Numbered from the stretch's first letter, positions 42,977 to 52,063 are shown. The stretch is DNA of 64,000 bases from Compostimonas suwonensis (GCF_002797855.1 NZ_PGFB01000004.1:1-64000); one strand, 5' to 3'. Notes: generated by a model not told the origin, from the sequence alone. Numbers and translations: made by a program.

Positions 42977-44031
42977 TAGAACGCCACGGGTGCGCACATC
43001 ATGCCGCCGTCGCCGACGGGCGTGCAGTTCTGGCCGTCGGGGCCGCCGGGGGCCACGGCCCCGGGCACGAACTGGAGCACGGTGTCGCCCTCGGCGACCC
43101 CTCCCGTGATCTCGACGTTCTGCCCGTCGTTGAGCCCGAGGGTCACGGGGCGCTCCTCGGTGGCGCCGTCGGCCCCCACGAACCAGACGACCCCCGTGTC
43201 GGCCGAGCCCTTGACCGCTGTCGTCGGCACCACGAGCACGTTCTCGGCCGTGCCGCCCGCGATCGTGACCTCGGCCGCGAGGCCCGAGAACACCTTCACC
43301 TCGGGAGGCACGGCGCACCGCACGGTCGCCCCCGCGGAGCCGCCCCCGCCCGAGGCACCGCCCGCGCCTCCGGACCCGCCCGCGTCCGCCCCGGCGAGCG
43401 GGGTGGAGATCGTGAGCCCCGTGCAGGTGAACGGCGCAGGCCCGCCGGTGATCGCGACGCTCGCCTCCGTCGGCTGGTCGACGAGACGGTACTGCTGCTC
43501 GGGGCTCAGCGAGCCGCTGACCGAGAACGTGGGCGGGGCCACCTGCGCGGTGTCCTCGCCCACGGCGACCGCCTGGCCGTGGATGACCGACAGCGCGCTC
43601 AGCACGCCGTTCGTCGGTGCGAGCACCTTCTCATAGCTCACCGAGGGCTTGGGCTGGCTGACCGTGACGCTGCCGTCGGGGCCCGTCGACTCCACGGGGT
43701 CTCTCGGCGTCTCGACCTTGATGTCGAAGAGCTCGTCGCCGGCCGCCACCGGCTGGCCCGCCGAGACGAAGATCTCGTCGACCGTGCCCGCGGCGACCGC
43801 CTTGACGGGCACCGCGGGGTCGGCCGACACGGTGCCGTCGAGAGTCACGTCGTTCGTGATCGTGCCGAGCGCCACCGAGTACTGCGGCTGCGTGACCTGG
43901 CCGGTCGGCACGGCCGGATCGCTCTCATCACTCGAATCGGGGAAGAACGCCAGCTTGCCGAGAGCGATGGCGATCGCCGCGACGAGCAGGATTCGGATGA
44001 TGGGGAAGACCCACTTGCGCGCGATGCCCAC
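42976..44031 (-). CDS. Efflux adaptor (HlyD/MacA-like), membrane-anchored
   Basis: 351 aa. N-terminal membrane anchor (residues 8-30), lipoyl-like halves VPVKAVAAGTVDEIFVSAGQPVAAGDEL and KVLAPTNGVLSALSVIHGQAV, a Gly/Ser-rich loop (about 215-235), and the C-terminal NVEITGGVAEGDTVLQF typical of RND/MacA adaptors. AGGAG lies 4 nt before GTG 44031. Forms a three-gene exporter with the two genes downstream. Confidence 0.85.
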   Translation of the reverse strand: MGIARKWVFPIIRILLVAAIAIALGKLAFFPDSSDESDPAVPTGQVTQPQYSVALGTITNDVTLDGTVSADPAVPVKAVAAGTVDEIFVSAGQPVAAGDELFDIKVETPRDPVESTGPDGSVTVSQPKPSVSYEKVLAPTNGVLSALSVIHGQAVAVGEDTAQVAPPTFSVSGSLSPEQQYRLVDQPTEASVAITGGPAPFTCTGLTISTPLAGADAGGSGGAGGASGGGGSAGATVRCAVPPEVKVFSGLAAEVTIAGGTAENVLVVPTTAVKGSADTGVVWFVGADGATEERPVTLGLNDGQNVEITGGVAEGDTVLQFVPGAVAPGGPDGQNCTPVGDGGMMCAPVAF

Positions 44032-44168
44032 ACGGCTCCTCAGGTTCGGCTGGTGGTTGAACTCTCACCGTAACCGAACGGGGCGTACGAGAAAATCCCT
44101 CGTGGGGATGATCCTGCTACACCCTTGTGACGACGCGTCTGTGGAGGGCCCGTGGAGGGCTCCGCCGT

Positions 44169-45845
44169 TCAGGCCTCGATGACCATGGGGACGATCATCG
44201 GGCGACGGCGGTACGAGGTGTTGACCCAGCGGCCGACCGTGCGGCGCACGACCTGCTGCAGTGCGTGCTGCTCCCTGATGCCGTCTCGCGCGGCATCCGC
44301 GAGAGCTGCGATGATCTTCGGCTTGACGTCGTCGAACACCGACTCGTCCTCGGCGAAGCCCTTCGCGTGGATCTCCGGACCCACGACGACCCGGCCGGTC
44401 GCCGACTCGACCACGATGATGATCGAGATGAAGCCCTCCTCGGCGAGGATGCGGCGATCCTTGAGATCGGCCTCGGTGATCTCGCCCACGGTCGATCCGT
44501 CGACGTAGACGTAGCCGAGGTCGAGCTGGCCGACGACCGTCGCGACGCCGTCGCGCAGGTCGATCACGGTGCCGTCCTCGGCGAGGATCGTGTTCGCCTC
44601 GGGCACGCCCGTGTCGCGCGCGAGCTTCGCGTTCGCCACGAGGTGGCGGTACTCGCCGTGCACCGGCAGCACGTTCTTGGGCTTGAGGATGTTGTAGCAG
44701 TAGAGCAGCTCGCCCGCGGACGCGTGACCGGAGACGTGCACCTTCGCGTTGCCCTTGTGCACGACGTTGGCCCCGAGCTTCGTGAGCCCGTCGATCACGC
44801 GGTAGACCGCGTTCTCGTTGCCCGGGATGAGGCTCGAGGCGAGGATGACCGTGTCGCCCGGCCCGACCTCGATCTGGTGGTCGAGATTGGCCATGCGGCT
44901 GAGCACCGCCATCGGCTCCCCCTGCGAGCCCGTGCTCATGTAGACGATCTTGTCGTCGGGGATGTCCTTGGCCTTCTTGTAGTCGATGAGCACGTTCTCG
45001 GGCACCTTGAGGTAGCCGAGCTCGGCCGCGATCGTCATGTTGCGCACCATCGAGCGCCCCAGCAGGGCGACGCGGCGGCCGTTCGCATGCGCGGCATCCA
45101 GAACCTGCTGCACACGGTGCACGTGGCTCGAGAAGCTCGCGACGATGACCCGGCGCGGCGCCCGCGCGATGACGGAGTCGAGCACGGGGCCGATGGAGCG
45201 CTCGAGAGCCGTGAATCCCGGCACGTCGGCGTTCGTCGAGTCGACGAGGAAGAGGTCGACGCCGCGTTCGCCGAGACGCGCGAAGGCGCGCAGGTCGGTG
45301 ATGCGGTTGTCGAGCGGGAGCTGGTCCATCTTGAAGTCGCCCGTGTGCAGCACGGTGCCGCCCGGGGTCGCGATGAACACGGCGAGCGCGTCGGGGATCG
45401 AGTGGTTGACCGCGACGAACTCGAGCTCGAAGGGGCCGAGCTTCTCGGTCTGGCCTTCGGAGACGGTCAGGCTGTACGGCTGGATGCGGTGCTCCTTGAG
45501 CTTCGCCTCCACGAGGGCGAGCGTGAGGCTCGAGCCGATGAGCGGGATGTCCTGGCGCAGGCGCAGCAGATAGGGAACCGCGCCGATGTGGTCTTCGTGC
45601 CCGTGGGTGAGCACCACGCCCACGACGTCGTCGAGGCGGTCGCGGATCGGGCTGAAGTCGGGCAGGATCAGGTCGACCCCGGGCTGGTCGACCTCGGGGA
45701 AGAGCACCCCGCAGTCGACGATGAGGATCTTTCCGGCGTACTCGAAGATCGTCATGTTGCGGCCGATCTCGCCGAGACCGCCGATCGGGGTGACGCGGAG
45801 TGTCCCTTCTCGGAGTTCGGCGGGAGCGAAAACGGTGCTGGGCAT
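44169..45845 (-). CDS. rnj: Ribonuclease J
   Basis: 558 aa. Metallo-beta-lactamase fold with the metal motif LTHGHEDHIG (about residue 80), beta-CASP motifs (HTGDFKMDQ, VDSTNAD), STGSQGEP and HVSGHA, plus a C-terminal domain. Processes and degrades RNA from 5' ends. ATG 45845 preceded by GGAGG (4 nt). 8 nt after dapA, its operon partner. Confidence 0.96.
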   Translation of the reverse strand: MPSTVFAPAELREGTLRVTPIGGLGEIGRNMTIFEYAGKILIVDCGVLFPEVDQPGVDLILPDFSPIRDRLDDVVGVVLTHGHEDHIGAVPYLLRLRQDIPLIGSSLTLALVEAKLKEHRIQPYSLTVSEGQTEKLGPFELEFVAVNHSIPDALAVFIATPGGTVLHTGDFKMDQLPLDNRITDLRAFARLGERGVDLFLVDSTNADVPGFTALERSIGPVLDSVIARAPRRVIVASFSSHVHRVQQVLDAAHANGRRVALLGRSMVRNMTIAAELGYLKVPENVLIDYKKAKDIPDDKIVYMSTGSQGEPMAVLSRMANLDHQIEVGPGDTVILASSLIPGNENAVYRVIDGLTKLGANVVHKGNAKVHVSGHASAGELLYCYNILKPKNVLPVHGEYRHLVANAKLARDTGVPEANTILAEDGTVIDLRDGVATVVGQLDLGYVYVDGSTVGEITEADLKDRRILAEEGFISIIIVVESATGRVVVGPEIHAKGFAEDESVFDDVKPKIIAALADAARDGIREQHALQQVVRRTVGRWVNTSYRRRPMIVPMVIEA

Positions 45846-45853
45846 AGGCCCTC

Positions 45854-46831
45854 CTAGCGGGTTGTGCCGGCGACCTTGGGCAGAGCGCCGCCAGCGGCGG
45901 CATTGCGGTCGGGCCGGAAATTGCTGAAGTCGAGACCCGGGATGTCGCGCACGAGATCGATTTCGTCTTCGATCTGCGCGGCCTCCCATTCCTCGGGGCC
46001 CACGAGCGGCAGGCGAACGCGCGGGCTGCCGATGCGGCCCAAACCGTGCAGGATGTACTTGGCCGCGACCGTGCCGGGCACGTGGGTCATCACCGCGCGC
46101 ACGAGAGGCTCGAGCTTCTGGTGCGCGGCCGTCGCTGTCGGCAGATCGCCGGTGTTGACGGCATCCACGATCTGGCGGTACGGGGTCGCGGCGATGTTCG
46201 CGGTCACGCCGATGAGGCCCGTGCCGCCGATCGCGAGGGTGGGCAGCGCGTTGGCGTCGTCGCCCGCGAAGTACATGAGGTCTGTCTGGTTGAGCACACG
46301 GCTCACCTCGCTGAGATCGCCCTTGGCGTCTTTCACGGCGAGGATGTTGGGGTGCTTCGCGGCGCGCAGGATCGTCTCGTATGTGATCGGGATACCCGTG
46401 CGCCCGGGGATGTCGTAGAGGATGACCGGCAGATCGGTCGCGTCGGCGATCATGCGGAAGTGGGTGAGCACACCGGCCTGGGTGGGCTTGTTGTAGTAGG
46501 GCGTGACGATCATGTTGCCGTCGGCCCCCGCCTTCTCGCTCTTCTTCGCGAGCTCGATGGCGTGGGCGGTCTCGTTGGAGCCGCCGCCGGTGATGATCTT
46601 CGCCCGGCCCGCCGCGACCTCTTTGCCGACCTCGACGAGGCGGATCTTCTCGGGGTCGGTGAGCGTGCTCGTCTCGCCCGTGGTGCCCGTGACGACGATC
46701 CCGTCGGCGCCTGCCGTGATGACATCGTCGATGTGCTTCTCGACGTCGGCCCAGTCGACCTCGCCGTCGGCGGTGAAGGGCGTGACCAGGGCGACGAGCA
46801 CCTGGCCGAAGGGATTAGTAGTCGTAGACAC
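45854..46831 (-). CDS. dapA: 4-hydroxy-tetrahydrodipicolinate synthase
   Basis: 325 aa TIM barrel, condenses pyruvate and aspartate semialdehyde. Schiff-base lysine in ILAVKDAKGD, Tyr in VTPYYNKPTQAG, and VTGTTGETSTL. Leaderless GTG 46831: TACGCT (46839-46844) lies 7 nt upstream. A 20-residue C-terminal extension (DRNAAAGGALPKVAG) ends it. Together with dapB and dapF the window carries three DAP-pathway genes. Confidence 0.95.
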   Translation of the reverse strand: MSTTTNPFGQVLVALVTPFTADGEVDWADVEKHIDDVITAGADGIVVTGTTGETSTLTDPEKIRLVEVGKEVAAGRAKIITGGGSNETAHAIELAKKSEKAGADGNMIVTPYYNKPTQAGVLTHFRMIADATDLPVILYDIPGRTGIPITYETILRAAKHPNILAVKDAKGDLSEVSRVLNQTDLMYFAGDDANALPTLAIGGTGLIGVTANIAATPYRQIVDAVNTGDLPTATAAHQKLEPLVRAVMTHVPGTVAAKYILHGLGRIGSPRVRLPLVGPEEWEAAQIEDEIDLVRDIPGLDFSNFRPDRNAAAGGALPKVAGTTR

Positions 46832-47128
46832 GACTCTCAGCGTATCGCCTGCGCGGATGCCGCGGCATCCAGACGGGGTGTCGTGCACAACTGGCGCACG
46901 GTGGTCTCCCTCGCGCAGCGCAGCGAGGACCGCCGCCGCCACGAGCGGGCCAACTGGACATGACCATTCGATAGCGGAAGCGGAGCACCCGATGACCCAG
47001 GGCGATCGATCTGAGACCTCGAAATCCAGCCTGACCGGAAAGACTCCTGCATCCGGGTTCGACGGAGGGCTGTCACGGAGCGTCATAGAGCACCACGAGA
47101 GGATGACGCGGCGTAGCCTCTGTGCACG
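46832..47128. other. Intergenic region between dapA and the thioredoxin-like gene
   Basis: Nearly 300 bp between divergent genes. A perfect 16-bp palindrome GGATGCCGCGGCATCC lies at 46855-46870, close to the dapA promoter. Near the right end TAGCCT sits 9 nt before the thioredoxin ATG, suggesting a very short leader. No RNA gene or ORF with family similarity was seen. Confidence 0.5.
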
Positions 47129-47560
47129 ATGAACTGGATCGGCGCGGCTGCAGCGGTGCTCGGGCTCGTCGCCGTCGCGACGGCGGCCGGCCTGATCTGG
47201 CGCGCCCGCACGGGCAGGGCTCGCGCGCAGAGCGGGCTCGAGATCGTGACGGCGCAGGATGTCGCGAGCGAGACCCCCTTCGGAACGAGCGCGACTCTCC
47301 TGCAGTTCTCCACGGAGTTCTGCGCCCGCTGCCCCGCGACCCGCACGATGCTCGGAGCGACGGCCGCGCGGCATCCGGGGATCGCCCACGTCGACGTCGA
47401 CCTCACCCACCGTGCCGACCTCGCCGACCGCTTTCACGTCATGCAGACGCCGACGACGCTCATCCTCGACCGTCACGGCGCCGTGCGGGCCCGCATCGGC
47501 GGAGCACCCCGCCCGCAGGCCGTGCGGGAGCACCTCGACCGGATACTCCAGGAGGCCTAG
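47129..47560 (+). CDS. Membrane-anchored thioredoxin-like protein
   Basis: 143 aa. N-terminal membrane helix (residues 4-24), then a thioredoxin fold with CxxC as C65-A-R-C68 (STEFCARCPATR) and the cis-proline loop MQTPTTLILD (about residue 110). The active site would face outside. Stop abuts the next start, pairing it with DUF4395. Likely an extracytoplasmic reductase, by analogy with TlpA-type proteins. Confidence 0.85.
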   Translation: MNWIGAAAAVLGLVAVATAAGLIWRARTGRARAQSGLEIVTAQDVASETPFGTSATLLQFSTEFCARCPATRTMLGATAARHPGIAHVDVDLTHRADLADRFHVMQTPTTLILDRHGAVRARIGGAPRPQAVREHLDRILQEA

Positions 47561-48043
47561 ATGACCACGAACACAGGCATGGGCACGAACACGGGAATCG
47601 ACCCGCGCGGCCCCCGATTCGGTGCGGCGATCACCGCCGTACTGCTGCTCGCCGTCGTCTTCCTCGGCATCGCCGGGGCGGACGCCGCGGCGACGATCGT
47701 GCTCGCGGTCGTCGTGCTCGGCTTCGCCTGGGGCGCCTTCGCCGGGATCGCGCGCCACCCCTACGGCCTGCTCTTCAAACGGCTCGTGCGCCCGCGACTC
47801 GCGCCGCCGAGCGAGCTCGAAGACCCGGTGCCGCCGACCTTCGCTCAAGGAGTCGGCCTCGTCATCACGGGCGTCGGGCTCGTGCTGGGCCTCGTCGGAG
47901 TGCCCGGTGCGATCGTGGTCGCGGCGATCCTGGGCTTCATAGCCGCGTTCCTCAACTCGGTCTTCGGATACTGCCTCGGATGCCAGCTCTACCTGTTGCT
48001 CGTACGGGCCCGGATCCTGGGGCGGGGCGCCGCCGGAGTCTGA
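47561..48043 (+). CDS. DUF4395 membrane protein with a C-terminal CLGC dithiol
   Basis: 160 aa, about four membrane spans (residues 21-40, 44-62, 98-117, 119-135). A conserved-looking C138-L-G-C141 ends the last hydrophobic stretch. GGAGG lies 5 nt before ATG 47561, which directly follows the thioredoxin stop. Plausibly passes electrons across the membrane to the thioredoxin partner; this is inference. Confidence 0.8.
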   Translation: MTTNTGMGTNTGIDPRGPRFGAAITAVLLLAVVFLGIAGADAAATIVLAVVVLGFAWGAFAGIARHPYGLLFKRLVRPRLAPPSELEDPVPPTFAQGVGLVITGVGLVLGLVGVPGAIVVAAILGFIAAFLNSVFGYCLGCQLYLLLVRARILGRGAAGV

Positions 48044-48140
48044 CCCGTTCTCCGCCTCGAGACCATAGGCTTGAGGTGCGGTGCGATGCCCCGCCGCTCC
48101 CGCGCACAGCGGGCCGCGACCTTCGTGCAAGGAGAAGACC

Positions 48141-48566
48141 ATGGCTGTTACCAGTGAAGCTACGACCGTGTGGACCGGCGACCTCGCTCACGGCGCGGGA
48201 ACCACCTCGCTCGACTCGTCGAAGGCCGCCTCGCTCGCCGTGAACTGGCGCGCCCGCTCGGAGGGCGACAACAGCACGACGACGCCCGAGGAGCTCCTCG
48301 GCGCGGCGCACGCCTCCTGCTTCTCGATGGCGTTCGCCAGCGCTCTCACCAAGTTCGGCACGGCGCCCGAGAGCATCCAGACGACGGCCGCCGTCACCTT
48401 CCAGCCGGGCACCGGCATCACGGGCAGCCACCTGCTCGTGAACGCCAAGGTCCCCGGCATCAGCGAGGAGGACTTCGACCGCATCGCGGCCGAGGCGAAG
48501 GCCAACTGCCCGGTCTCGCAGGCGCTCTCCGGCATCCCGATCACCCTCGAGGCCTCGCTCGCGTAG
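48141..48566 (+). CDS. OsmC-family peroxidase
   Basis: 141 aa. The two redox cysteines, C60 (AAHASCFSMA) and C123 (ANCPVSQAL), and the ITLEASL end fit the OsmC subfamily, which reduces organic hydroperoxides. AAGGAG is 6 nt before ATG 48141; TAGGCT at 48066-48071 may be the -10. In line with the redox pair upstream. Confidence 0.92.
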   Translation: MAVTSEATTVWTGDLAHGAGTTSLDSSKAASLAVNWRARSEGDNSTTTPEELLGAAHASCFSMAFASALTKFGTAPESIQTTAAVTFQPGTGITGSHLLVNAKVPGISEEDFDRIAAEAKANCPVSQALSGIPITLEASLA

Positions 48567-49504
48567 TGGCTCCCCTCTCCTCCCCCCATCGCAGACGCTC
48601 CACGGGCGGCCCGCTCCGGATCCTCATGGGCGGCGCGTCCGGCATGATCGGCACGACCCTCGCGCGGGCGCTCGAGGAGGACGGCCACGAGGTCACGCGC
48701 CTCGTGCGCCGGGCCCCGCAGAACGATCACGAGGTGAACTGGGCTCCGTCGGCGCGGATGCTCGACTTCACGCTCATCGACCGCGCCGACGTCGTCGTCA
48801 ACCTCTCCGGCGCCTCGCTCAGCCATCTGCCGTGGACCTCCTCGTACAGGAAGCAGATCCTCGAATCCCGGGTGCAGGCCACGCACGCCCTCACCGACGC
48901 CATGCGGATGGCCTCATCGCCTCCCGCGACGTTCCTGAGCGCCTCGGCGGTGGGGTTCTACGGCGACCGCCCGGGCTCCCGGCTCACCGAGGAGTCCGCA
49001 GCGGGAACCGGCTTCCTCGCCGATCTCTGCCAGGAGTGGGAGACGGTGGCCGACCTCGCACCCGAGAAGACCCGGGTCGTCACGCTGCGCACGGGCCTCG
49101 TGCTCGGGCCGGAGGGCGCGCTCAAACCCTTGCGCACTCTCACGAAGCTCGGGGTCTCCGGGCACCTGGGCACGGGCGGCCAGCACTGGCCGTGGATCAG
49201 CCTCCTCGACGAGGTGGCCGCCATCCGGCATCTCGTCACCTCGTCACTCGACGGCCCCGTGAACCTGGCCGGGCCGACGCCCGCGACAGCGGACCGCCTG
49301 ATGAAGCGGCTCGCCTCGGACCTGCACCGCCCGTACGCCTTCCGCATCCCCGAGAGGGCGATGACGCTCGCGCTCGGCGAGGCCGCGCACGAGCTGCTGC
49401 TGTCGAGCCAGAAGGTCATCCCGCAGAAGCTGCTCGACGACGGCTTCGCCTTCGAGCACACGACGGTCGATCAGGCGGTCGACTGGGCGGTGTCGGCCCG
49501 GTAG
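48566..49504 (+). CDS. TIGR01777-family NAD(P)-dependent epimerase-like protein
   Basis: 312 aa. Rossmann glycine motif RILMGGASGMIGTTLA, VVNLSGASL, SASAVGFYGDR and TLRTGLVLGPEGALKPL mark TIGR01777 proteins (extended SDR), plus the C-terminal DUF1731-like VIPQKLLDDGF. GTG 48566 overlaps the osmC stop (TAGTG). The physiological reaction is unknown. Its last 34 nt overlap the convergent TPR-like gene. Confidence 0.85.
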   Translation: MAPLSSPHRRRSTGGPLRILMGGASGMIGTTLARALEEDGHEVTRLVRRAPQNDHEVNWAPSARMLDFTLIDRADVVVNLSGASLSHLPWTSSYRKQILESRVQATHALTDAMRMASSPPATFLSASAVGFYGDRPGSRLTEESAAGTGFLADLCQEWETVADLAPEKTRVVTLRTGLVLGPEGALKPLRTLTKLGVSGHLGTGGQHWPWISLLDEVAAIRHLVTSSLDGPVNLAGPTPATADRLMKRLASDLHRPYAFRIPERAMTLALGEAAHELLLSSQKVIPQKLLDDGFAFEHTTVDQAVDWAVSAR

Positions 49505-49929
49505 AGGGCGATCGCCCGGCGGATCGCCTGGCGCGCGCGGCGGCGGTCGCCCGAGGCGTCGTACACGATGCCGAGACGGAACCAGGCCCGCCAGCTCTGG
49601 GGGGACGCCTCGGTCTCGGCCCGATACGCGGGGAACACGGCATCCGCCTCGTCGCGTAGCGGTCGACCGCTCGGGCGCACCTCGACCTCCTCCTCGGGCA
49701 GACCGCCCTCGGCCTCGAGGATGCGCGCGAGCCGTTCGGACCGCACTCCGAAGAGCAGCTCGCGCACGAGGGCCCAGGCGCCGATGACCGGCAGCACGAG
49801 CAGGGCGACGCCCATGATCCGCGCGATCGTGTTGTCGGTGAGCAGCAGCAGGACGGCCTTCTGCGCCACGAGCACGAGGTACAGCACCAGGAGCACGGCC
49901 ATCACGATGACCGCGATGCGCCCCCTCAC
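49471..49929 (-). CDS. Small membrane protein with a TPR-like C-terminus
   Basis: 152 aa. Two membrane helices (about 6-30 and 38-58), then a charged domain ending in a single TPR-like unit (WRAWFRLGIVYDASGDRRRARQAIRRAIALY). GTG 49929 overlaps the dapB stop (GTGA), so it is coupled to dapB. Unknown function. Confidence 0.75.
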   Translation of the reverse strand: MRGRIAVIVMAVLLVLYLVLVAQKAVLLLLTDNTIARIMGVALLVLPVIGAWALVRELLFGVRSERLARILEAEGGLPEEEVEVRPSGRPLRDEADAVFPAYRAETEASPQSWRAWFRLGIVYDASGDRRRARQAIRRAIALYRADTAQSTA

Positions 49930-50699
49930 TCGACGAAGGTCTCGGCCGGCGCCGGCGCCGCGCTCGGCATGCCGAGGTCGATGAGCTTGTCGAGGCCCAC
50001 CGTGAGGCCCCGGGCGTCGCGCAGGGCACGCAGCGCGAGCATGATGCCCATCGCGTAGGAGCTCGGCGAGTACGTCGTGTGCGAGATCGTGAGGGTCTCC
50101 CCCGTGCCGCCGAGCACGACGTCCTGCTTGGCGATGAGCCCGTCCATCCGCAGGCTGTGGATGGGGATCGACGCGACCTGCTGGCCGCGAGCCCGCTGGT
50201 CGGCGTGCGGCGCCGCGACGGGGCCGAGCTCCGCACGCGCCTCGCCCATGAGCTCGGCGGTGCGCACGGCCGTTCCCGAGGGCGAGTCGACCTTGCCCGA
50301 CTGGTGGGCCTCGATGATCTCGATGGACCCGTAGAAGCGCGACGCCATGGCCGCGAACGCGGTGCCGAGCACCGAGCCGACCGAGAAGTTGGGCACGACG
50401 ATCACGCCCACCTCGGGCAGCGCGGCGAGACGGCGGCCGAGGCCGGCGAGGCGGTCGCCCGACCAGCCCGAGGTTCCGACGAGCACGTTGAGGCCGTGCG
50501 AGACGGCGAAGTCGACGATCTCGGGGCTGACCGCGGGAACCGTGAAGTCGACGACGACGTCGGCCGTGAGCATCTCCGCGAGATCGCTCGACGAGCCGAG
50601 CCGGGCGACGACCTCGAAGTCGTCCGACGCCGTGATCAGGTCGATCGCCTGGCGCCCCATCTTGCCTGCTGCGCCGACGACGGCCACACGAGTTGTCAT
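49926..50699 (-). CDS. dapB: 4-hydroxy-tetrahydrodipicolinate reductase
   Basis: 257 aa. NAD(P)-binding VVGAAGKMGRQAI, VVDFTVP, and the catalytic EAHQSGKVDSPSGTA, where the usual second His is Gln-Ser as in other actinobacteria. Reduces the DapA product. Leaderless: TAGATT (50706-50711) is 6 nt before the ATG. Confidence 0.95.
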   Translation of the reverse strand: MTTRVAVVGAAGKMGRQAIDLITASDDFEVVARLGSSSDLAEMLTADVVVDFTVPAVSPEIVDFAVSHGLNVLVGTSGWSGDRLAGLGRRLAALPEVGVIVVPNFSVGSVLGTAFAAMASRFYGSIEIIEAHQSGKVDSPSGTAVRTAELMGEARAELGPVAAPHADQRARGQQVASIPIHSLRMDGLIAKQDVVLGGTGETLTISHTTYSPSSYAMGIMLALRALRDARGLTVGLDKLIDLGMPSAAPAPAETFVE

Positions 50700-50780
50700 G
50701 CCGCCAATCTATCAATCGGATGCTGGGTGCCGGCTCGGGCGCGACGCCCCGGCCCTCTCCGGGCGCTCTACCCTTGAGCT

Positions 50781-51305
50781 ATGACGCCTCGTTTCGAGCC
50801 CGCCGCGGTCACGGATGCCGCGGCACACGCCCTGCTCACCGAGTACTTCGAGCACCGCGCGCAGGGCTTCCCGGCCGCGCAGGGCAGCTACAGCACCACC
50901 TATCCGGATCCTCGGGACTTCGTGCCGCCGAACGGGGTGTTCCTGCTCGTGCTCGACGAGGGCGGGGAAGGCGGCGGAGGCGGCGCGGACGGCGGGCGCG
51001 GCGCGGCGGTCGGCTGCGGCGGCATCCGGCGTCTGGACGCGCCGGCGGGGATCGTGCGCTTCGAGGTCAAGCACCTGTGGATGCAGCCGCGCACCCAGGG
51101 CCGTGGGTTCGGCCGCGCGCTGCTCGGCGAGCTCGAACGGCGGGCGCGGGAGTGGGGAGCCACCGAGCTCGTGCTCGACACGAACTCGAGTCTGCGGGCG
51201 GCCGACGGCCTCTACCGCTCGAGCGGGTTCGCCGAGGTGGAGCCGTACAACGACAACCCGAACGCGACGACCTGGTTCGCCAAGCCGCTCGGCCGCGTTC
51301 CCTGA
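50781..51305 (+). CDS. GNAT-family N-acetyltransferase
   Basis: 174 aa. HLWMQPRTQGRGFGRALLGELE supplies the acetyl-CoA loop, followed by LVLDTNSSLRAADGLYRSSGF. A glycine-rich insert (about 55-76: EGGEGGGGGADGGRG) is unusual. Leaderless: TACCCT (50769-50774), 6 nt before ATG. Substrate unknown. Confidence 0.85.
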   Translation: MTPRFEPAAVTDAAAHALLTEYFEHRAQGFPAAQGSYSTTYPDPRDFVPPNGVFLLVLDEGGEGGGGGADGGRGAAVGCGGIRRLDAPAGIVRFEVKHLWMQPRTQGRGFGRALLGELERRAREWGATELVLDTNSSLRAADGLYRSSGFAEVEPYNDNPNATTWFAKPLGRVP

Positions 51306-51314
51306 GCACACGTC

Positions 51315-51378
51315 GAGCGCGGGTTTGTTCGCGAGCGACGAGTGGCGGCGCTCGTCGCGCGCGAACAAACCCGCGCTC
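51315..51378. repeat. 28-bp inverted repeat with 8-nt loop between convergent genes
   Basis: Left arm 51315-51342 and right arm 51351-51378 are complementary except for one position; the loop is TGGCGGCG. Each arm begins GAGCGCGGGTTTGTTCGCG from its outer end. It fills the gap between two convergent stops (51305 and 51389), so it could terminate both genes, or be one copy of a dispersed palindromic element. Confidence 0.9.
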
Positions 51379-51388
51379 GGCGCTCCTG

Positions 51389-51991
51389 CTAGACCGTCTG
51401 CGGGTCGGGCATGCCCGTGCGCATCTCGACCGGCAGATGGCCGAGGTCGTTGTGCGTCAGCAGGCTCCACGGCCGGCCGGTCTTCTGGTGCAGGATCGTG
51501 AGACCGCAATTGGCCTGGTTGATGCCCACCCAGCGCCACTCCGGGGCGCCGAGGGCCTCGCGCACGAGCCAGGCGATCACGAAGTTGTGGGTGACGAGCA
51601 GATCGTGGTGCTCACCGCGCCGCGGGGTGAGGAACTCGACCGCCGCGTCGGCCATCTGAGCGCGGCCGGCGTCGATCTCGGCCTCGGTGACCGAGCCGAA
51701 GAAGGGGTCGAAGGCGGCCGGCGTCTCGGGGCTCTTGCCCGAGGGCACGCAGTCGAAGAGCAGCGAGGAGGGCTCCGGATCGAGGGCGGGCAGGCGCTCC
51801 GCCATGATCTTCATCGTCTCGACGGCGCGCTGCAGCGGCGAGTGCCAGGCGCCCGTGAAGGGAACCCCGCCCAGCCGCTCGGCGATGAGCCGCGCCTGGC
51901 GCTTGCCCCTGCTCGAGAGCGGGCCGTCTTGCATGCCGTACTCGGCATCCTGCTGCTCGCCGTGGCGGACCAGGTAGATGTAGTGAGACAC
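51389..51991 (-). CDS. Histidine phosphatase family protein
   Basis: 200 aa. Catalytic YLVRHGEQ near the N-terminus, WHSPLQRAVETM, and the second catalytic histidine in LLVTHNFVIAWL. Phosphoglycerate-mutase-like fold; substrate unknown. GTG 51991 is preferred because AAAGGG lies 6 nt upstream; a GTG two codons earlier abuts it. Located between dapB and the M16 peptidase. Confidence 0.88.
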   Translation of the reverse strand: MSHYIYLVRHGEQQDAEYGMQDGPLSSRGKRQARLIAERLGGVPFTGAWHSPLQRAVETMKIMAERLPALDPEPSSLLFDCVPSGKSPETPAAFDPFFGSVTEAEIDAGRAQMADAAVEFLTPRRGEHHDLLVTHNFVIAWLVREALGAPEWRWVGINQANCGLTILHQKTGRPWSLLTHNDLGHLPVEMRTGMPDPQTV

Positions 51992-52063
51992 ACGCACCCC
52001 TTTCGTTTCGTCTCCAGCCTGCGGCCGGCAAGACCCGAGCGACTCTGCTCGGCGTCGTGGAAC

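Noticed and set aside
51315-51378. CRISPR repeat or insertion-sequence end
   Set aside because: Only one inverted pair, no spacers, no transposase, no target-site duplication visible.
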